Below are positions 52,285-55,898 of a stretch of DNA of 55,898 nucleotides, piece after piece. Both the position numbers and the translations under genes were made by a program. The notes under the pieces are model-generated. The model saw nothing but the letters and a program-made list of their open reading frames with translations. It ran no database searches and had not been told where the DNA came from. This DNA is from CBFFRJ01 sp051486985 (GTDB lineage Bacteria; Pseudomonadota; Gammaproteobacteria; Enterobacterales; Enterobacteriaceae): positions 1 to 55,898 of the forward strand of contig NZ_JAHVDV010000034.1 of NCBI RefSeq assembly GCF_051486985.1, read 5' to 3'. Positions within the stretch are counted from its first letter, which is position 1. Every line of letters begins with the position of its first letter.

Positions 52285-53646
52285 ATGACTCGCATTTATC
52301 CACAAATCGTCGTTGCCAAATTTGGCGGTACCAGCGTTGCCGATTTTGACGCGATGAACCGTAGTGCCTCCATCGTCCTTGCTGACAGCGATGTTCGTCT
52401 CGTCGTGCTGTCTGCCTCCGCAGGCGTAACCAATATCTTAGTCGAACTTGCCGCAGGTCTGCCAGGCGGTGAGCGGCTGGACAAGATTGAAACGCTGCGT
52501 ACCATCCAGTACAACATCATCTCCCGCCTGAAACAGCCTGAAGCCATTGGTCAGGAAATTGATCTGCTGCTGGAAAACATCAGCCGTCTGGCGGAAACCG
52601 CAGAGCACAGTGCCACGACCGCGCTGAGTGACGCGCTGGTCAGTCATGGCGAGTTGATGTCCAGTCTGTTGTTTGTCGAAGTCATGCGTGAGCGTGGTAT
52701 CGATACGCAGTGGTTTGATGCCCGTAAGGTCATCCGTACGAATGACGCCTTTGGCTGTGCGGAACCCCAGATAGCAGAAACTGCTGAACTGGCAGAAAAA
52801 CTGTTACGCCCGCGTACTGAGCAGGTTCGGGTGATAACCCAGGGATTTATTGGCAGCGATACGACCGGCAAAACGACAACGCTCGGCCGCGGTGGCAGTG
52901 ACTACAGCGCCTCACTGTTTGGCGAAGCGTTGCATGCGGCTCGCGTGGATATCTGGACAGATGTTGCCGGGATCTACACAACCGATCCGCGTATCGCGCC
53001 CAAAGCGCAGCGCATGGAGAGAGTCTCCTTCTCTGAAGCCAGCGAGATGGCAGCCTTTGGTGCCAGGGTGCTTCACCCCCAGACCATGCTCCCGGCGATA
53101 CGCAAAGACATCCCGGTTTTTGTCGGCTCTAGCAAAACGCCCTCGGCCGGCGGAACGCTGGTTTGTCGGCATGCTGATAACCCACCCCGTTACCGTGCAC
53201 TGGCGGTGCGACGTAAACAGACGCTGCTCAAACTTCATAGCCTGAATACGCAGCCAGCCTGCAGCTTCCTGGCGGAGATGTTTGCCGTACTGGCTCGCCA
53301 CCATACCGCGCTGGATCTGGTGACAACGTCGGAAACCAGCATTGCACTGATTCTCAACTCCTCCAGTGCGACCTCCGGTAATGTGGATTCGCTGACCACC
53401 GCCTTACTGACCGAACTCTCTTCGCGCTGCCGCGTAGAGCTGGAGACGGGGCTGGATCTGGTGACCCTGATAGGCAACGAGCTCACCCAGGCATCTGGGG
53501 TGTGCAAAGATGTCTTTACCGAACTGGAAAAACATCATGTGCGCATGATTTGTCACGGTGCGTCTGATCAGACGCTCTGTATCCTGCTGCCAGCAGATGC
53601 TTCAGACAACGCAGTCAGGGCGTTGCATCGCGCGCTGTTTGAATAA
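52285..53646 (+). CDS. Aspartokinase III paralog, probably not lysine-inhibited
   Basis: This 453-residue aspartate kinase resembles E. coli LysC (449 residues) and phosphorylates aspartate, the first step to aspartate semialdehyde. The catalytic domain has KFGGTSV at its start, VSHGELMSS, TLGRGGSDYSA, DIWTDVAGIYTTDPR and VFVGSSK; two ACT domains follow. At the lysine site, E. coli M318, S321 and G323 become T322, A325 and S327 here, while D340, T344, S345 and E346 equivalents remain. M318 and G323 changes make E. coli LysC lysine-resistant. It is divergent from dat-ddc, so it probably feeds diaminopropane synthesis. It is not the usual lysC, whose locus lies elsewhere. Confidence 0.88.
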   Translation: MTRIYPQIVVAKFGGTSVADFDAMNRSASIVLADSDVRLVVLSASAGVTNILVELAAGLPGGERLDKIETLRTIQYNIISRLKQPEAIGQEIDLLLENISRLAETAEHSATTALSDALVSHGELMSSLLFVEVMRERGIDTQWFDARKVIRTNDAFGCAEPQIAETAELAEKLLRPRTEQVRVITQGFIGSDTTGKTTTLGRGGSDYSASLFGEALHAARVDIWTDVAGIYTTDPRIAPKAQRMERVSFSEASEMAAFGARVLHPQTMLPAIRKDIPVFVGSSKTPSAGGTLVCRHADNPPRYRALAVRRKQTLLKLHSLNTQPACSFLAEMFAVLARHHTALDLVTTSETSIALILNSSSATSGNVDSLTTALLTELSSRCRVELETGLDLVTLIGNELTQASGVCKDVFTELEKHHVRMICHGASDQTLCILLPADASDNAVRALHRALFE

Positions 53647-53657
53647 CGCGTGTTTTA

Positions 53658-53683
53658 CGGGCGAGTCAGTAGCGACTCGCCCG
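53658..53683 (+). terminator. Hairpin after the aspartokinase gene
   Basis: Perfect 10-bp stem CGGGCGAGTC / GACTCGCCCG with a 6-base loop, 12 bases after the stop. It is strong but lacks a U-run. Confidence 0.55.
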
Positions 53684-53741
53684 CCGATGCGTTGATACCT
53701 GCTTCCTTCTTTAAGCCTTGCCTGGGTGTGCCGCCTGCCCT

Positions 53742-54065
53742 CTATTTTTGAATGACTAACTGCCAGTAAGCTTTCATTAACTCTTCCGGGTTGGAAGGGA
53801 CTTTTCCGGGCTGCATTGCGGCTCGCAGGGAGGAGGTATCAGCCTGCTCCAGTACCTGAACAATCTGCCAGCCAGACTTGGCTAGTTGCGGGATAGTCCC
53901 CGACACACCTGCGCCACAGGTGAACACGATACTATCTGAAAGCGCGGCGTTGCCGGAAGCTTGCGAAACGGTATCAGACTTACAGACATGCGCCTCACCT
54001 GCAAAGGCCACACCTGGCAGAACGGTGAAAATAAGTGCGAGGGCAAGACGTGTGTGCTTCTTCAT
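53742..54065 (-). CDS. Small secreted protein of unknown function
   Basis: This 107-residue protein has a clear signal peptide (MKKHTRLALALIFTVLPGVAFA, cleaved before GEAH). The mature part has two cysteines (HVCKSD and FTCGAG) that could form a disulfide in the periplasm, and ends KAYWQLVIQK. AAGGAG precedes the ATG at 54065; the frame extends further upstream without a ribosome site. I do not recognise the family. It is divergent from digH, with a palindrome between. Confidence 0.75.
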   Translation of the reverse strand: MKKHTRLALALIFTVLPGVAFAGEAHVCKSDTVSQASGNAALSDSIVFTCGAGVSGTIPQLAKSGWQIVQVLEQADTSSLRAAMQPGKVPSNPEELMKAYWQLVIQK

Positions 54066-54137
54066 AACATCTCCTTGTTGGGATTGATTCAAACGCACCA
54101 TTTAGGGCCACATTTCAGTGGTGTGCAAGCCTGGGTG

Positions 54138-54157
54138 ACCTACGAATTTACGTAGGT
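54138..54157. promoter_or_regulatory. Palindrome between the small secreted protein gene and digH
   Basis: ACCTACG / CGTAGGT, a perfect 7-bp inverted repeat with a 6-base AT-rich spacer, lies in the divergent promoter region. Spacing and symmetry suggest a regulator operator; the regulator is unknown. Confidence 0.45.
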
Positions 54158-54300
54158 ACTTTGTATGGACCTTCGTAAAGCGCGGGAACGGACGGGTGGT
54201 CTTCATAATATATGCAGCCTTTACATCATTGACTTACCCCTGAATAAGCCGAAAATGAGCCTCCAGGCGACAACCCGAAAACGAAAAACTGGAGTATCCC

Positions 54301-55632
54301 ATTAACCGCTCGCGTCGTTTTTATCCGCTAACGAAACTGAAAAAAAGTTGTGCGTACATGGCAGCGGCCTTTTTACTCGCCAGTTGCACTCCGAAAGCCC
54401 CTGTCTCGCTTGTTACGCCACTGCCTCCGGTTAGCACGCATCCTGTTGCGGATAAATCGCAGCAGAACAGAGAGCCGATGCGCGGGATATGGTTAACCAC
54501 GGTCTCCCGTCTTGACTGGCCGCCGTTAAATTCGGTGAATGGGAGCAGCCCGGACGTGCGTATTCGCCTTCAGCAGGCAGCGCTGATCGCGAAGCTCGAT
54601 AAGCTGAAAAGCCTTGGCATCAACACGGTCTTTTTTCAGGTGAAACCTGACGGCACGGCGCTCTGGCCGTCGAAGATCCTGCCTTGGTCAGATATGTTGA
54701 CGGGCACCATCGGTATGGATCCGGGATATGATCCTCTGCAATTCATGCTGGACGAAGCCCACAAACGCGGCATTCGCGTACATGCCTGGTTTAACCCGTA
54801 CCGGGTTTCCACCAATATCAAACCCTCCACTGCGGCGGAGCTTAACCGTACCCTGCCGCTGAATCCGGCAAGCGTTTTTGTTCTGCATCGCGACTGGATC
54901 CGCACCTCCGGCGATCGCTATGTCCTTGATCCGGGCATCCCGGAAGCGCGCGACTGGATAACCAGCATCATTGCAGAAGTAGTGGCGCGTTATCCTGTCG
55001 ATGGTGTGCAGTTCGATGACTATTTCTATACCGAATCGGCAGGGTCTGCGCTTAATGACAGCACGACGTTCAGGCAGTACGGTCAGGGGTTCGTTTCTAA
55101 GGCTGACTGGCGGCGACATAATACCCAACTGCTGATTGAGCAGGTCTCGCGCACTATTAAACAGCTCAATCCCAACGTGGAATTTGGCGTAAGCCCGGCG
55201 GGCGTCTGGCGTAATCGCTCTCACGACCCGGCCGGGTCTGAGACGCGGGGGGCAGCGGCTTACGATGAATCCTACGCCGATACCCGACGCTGGGTACAAC
55301 AGGGGTTGCTTGATTACATTGCGCCTCAAATCTACTGGCCATTTGCGCGCGATGCGGCCCGTTACGATGTGCTCGCAAAATGGTGGGCAGAGGTGGTAAA
55401 ACCGACGAAAACGCGACTCTATATTGGCGTAGCACTCTACAAAGTCGGTCTCGCAGCAAAAAATGAGCCTGACTGGATGGTGGGCGGCGGCGTGCCGGAG
55501 CTGAAAAGACAGCTGGATTTAAATGACGCAATTCCGCAAATCAGCGGCACCATTTTGTTCAGAGAGGGTTATCTGGATCAGCCGCAAACGCGGGATGCGG
55601 TCAGCTACCTTAAGCACCGGTGGGGTGAGTAA
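54301..55632 (+). CDS. digH: Divisome-localised peptidoglycan glycosyl hydrolase DigH (YddW), probable ATT start
   Basis: This outer-membrane lipoprotein of about 443 residues cleaves denuded glycan strands at the septum in E. coli. The GH10-like DUF187 domain has MRGIWLTTVSRLDWPP, FFQVKPDGTALWPSKILPWSD, VHAWFNPYRVS, YPVDGVQFDDYFY and GVSPAGVWRNRSHDP. The lipobox is LLASC. The first ATG (54358) has no ribosome site and gives a signal with no positive n-region. In frame 19 codons earlier, an ATT at 54301 lies 6 bases after GGAG and yields the usual basic start (MNRSRRFYPLTKLKKSC). I use that start; AUU initiation is rare but known in infC. Confidence 0.85.
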   Translation: MNRSRRFYPLTKLKKSCAYMAAAFLLASCTPKAPVSLVTPLPPVSTHPVADKSQQNREPMRGIWLTTVSRLDWPPLNSVNGSSPDVRIRLQQAALIAKLDKLKSLGINTVFFQVKPDGTALWPSKILPWSDMLTGTIGMDPGYDPLQFMLDEAHKRGIRVHAWFNPYRVSTNIKPSTAAELNRTLPLNPASVFVLHRDWIRTSGDRYVLDPGIPEARDWITSIIAEVVARYPVDGVQFDDYFYTESAGSALNDSTTFRQYGQGFVSKADWRRHNTQLLIEQVSRTIKQLNPNVEFGVSPAGVWRNRSHDPAGSETRGAAAYDESYADTRRWVQQGLLDYIAPQIYWPFARDAARYDVLAKWWAEVVKPTKTRLYIGVALYKVGLAAKNEPDWMVGGGVPELKRQLDLNDAIPQISGTILFREGYLDQPQTRDAVSYLKHRWGE

Positions 55633-55665
55633 TCGCCCTCCTCCTGATGCCGGACGGCGACTCGC

Positions 55666-55710
55666 TTTTCCCCCTCGCCCCACCGGGGAGAGGGTCGGGG
55701 TGAGGGGAAA
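55666..55710. repeat. Palindromic dispersed repeat after digH
   Basis: TTTCCCC...CCC and GGG...GAGGGGAAA arms flank a CCCTC / GAGGG core. Layout and sequence are shared with the element at 12872-12948, so this is a second copy of one repeat family. It probably ends the digH transcript. Confidence 0.65.
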
Positions 55711-55843
55711 CGGGCGGCGCTGAGGTATGTTACGTTCACCTCCAGACCAGCTGAACATGCCGAAACAGTCACCCGTGAACGTGCAAAGGGGGCCACCGCG
55801 GCCCCCTTTGCAATCCCCGCGGCCCCGCACCGAAACCGGTGCT
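55711..55843. repeat. Structured repeat with long hairpin, inverted relative to the left end
   Basis: A 13-bp perfect hairpin (TGCAAAGGGGGCC and its complement, 5-base loop) lies at 55782-55812, preceded by CACCCGTGAACG. The left-end repeat has the same flank in opposite orientation, and a similar hairpin whose arms differ in sequence yet still pair. No gene is present. Confidence 0.65.
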
Positions 55844-55898
55844 GCGCACTGCGCTCACCTCCCGGCCCTCAGCCTGCGGCCGGTTTGACTCGCCGTCC
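55844..55898. repeat. 55-base terminal direct repeat, right copy
   Basis: Identical to bases 1-55 in the same orientation. Confidence 0.9.

Noticed and set aside
1..55898. A plasmid or prophage
   Set aside because: Gene order follows the Escherichia chromosome, and there are no replication, partition, conjugation, integrase or phage structural genes; the shared ends fit an assembly k-mer.

Overview
This 55.9 kb window is a chromosomal contig from a member of the Enterobacteriaceae, most likely Enterobacter or a close relative such as Lelliottia or Leclercia. Much of it follows the Escherichia/Salmonella backbone near min 32-33: yncD-yncE, ansP, yncG-pptA-yddH, nhoA, smvA (a Salmonella/Klebsiella gene), fdnGHI, maeA-sra and digH (yddW). 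The first and last 55 bases are identical and lie in structured repeat sequence. The contig therefore probably ends where an assembler could not pass a dispersed repeat.

Layout. 1-898: repeat DNA with a long hairpin and a 91-bp tandem array, no gene. 899-6731: TonB receptor yncD (PQQ receptor family), yncE, an HI1419/HI1420-type toxin-antitoxin pair between two near-identical terminators, and ansP. 7107-11920: an L-talarate/galactarate catabolic locus (transporter, dehydratase, divergent LacI-type regulator) plus a small P-loop kinase. 11946-19889: yncG, pptA, yddH, a GAF-GGDEF cyclase, a three-gene Fe(3+)-type ABC importer and nhoA. 19871-23009: the smvR/smvA efflux pair and a Xre-RES toxin-antitoxin pair. 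23215-27804: fdnGHI with an in-frame selenocysteine UGA. 27870-35359: PPK2, an AraJ-like transporter, a VOC protein, an exported pyrophosphatase, an ABC-F ATPase behind a leader peptide, maeA and sra.

35568-40788 is a sensory block: an Aer-like receptor, a BLUF-EAL photoreceptor and a GGDEF cyclase. 40824-44119 holds a GNAT, an MFS/LysR pair and a VF530-family protein. 44124-53646 is an iron and diamine block: an MFS exporter and a siderophore-type ABC importer behind a possible Fur box, then ddc and dat, which make 1,3-diaminopropane from aspartate semialdehyde, and a divergent aspartokinase III paralog. 53742-55632 has a small secreted protein and lipoprotein hydrolase digH.

Most promising for novelty: (1) the 27-codon leader peptide and competing RNA helices upstream of the ABC-F gene, which look like an erm-type, antibiotic-sensing attenuator; (2) the aspartokinase paralog, altered at residues where changes make E. 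coli LysC lysine-resistant and placed beside dat-ddc, as if to feed diaminopropane synthesis without lysine feedback; (3) a likely AUU start codon for digH; (4) a toxin-antitoxin cassette bracketed by duplicated terminators.
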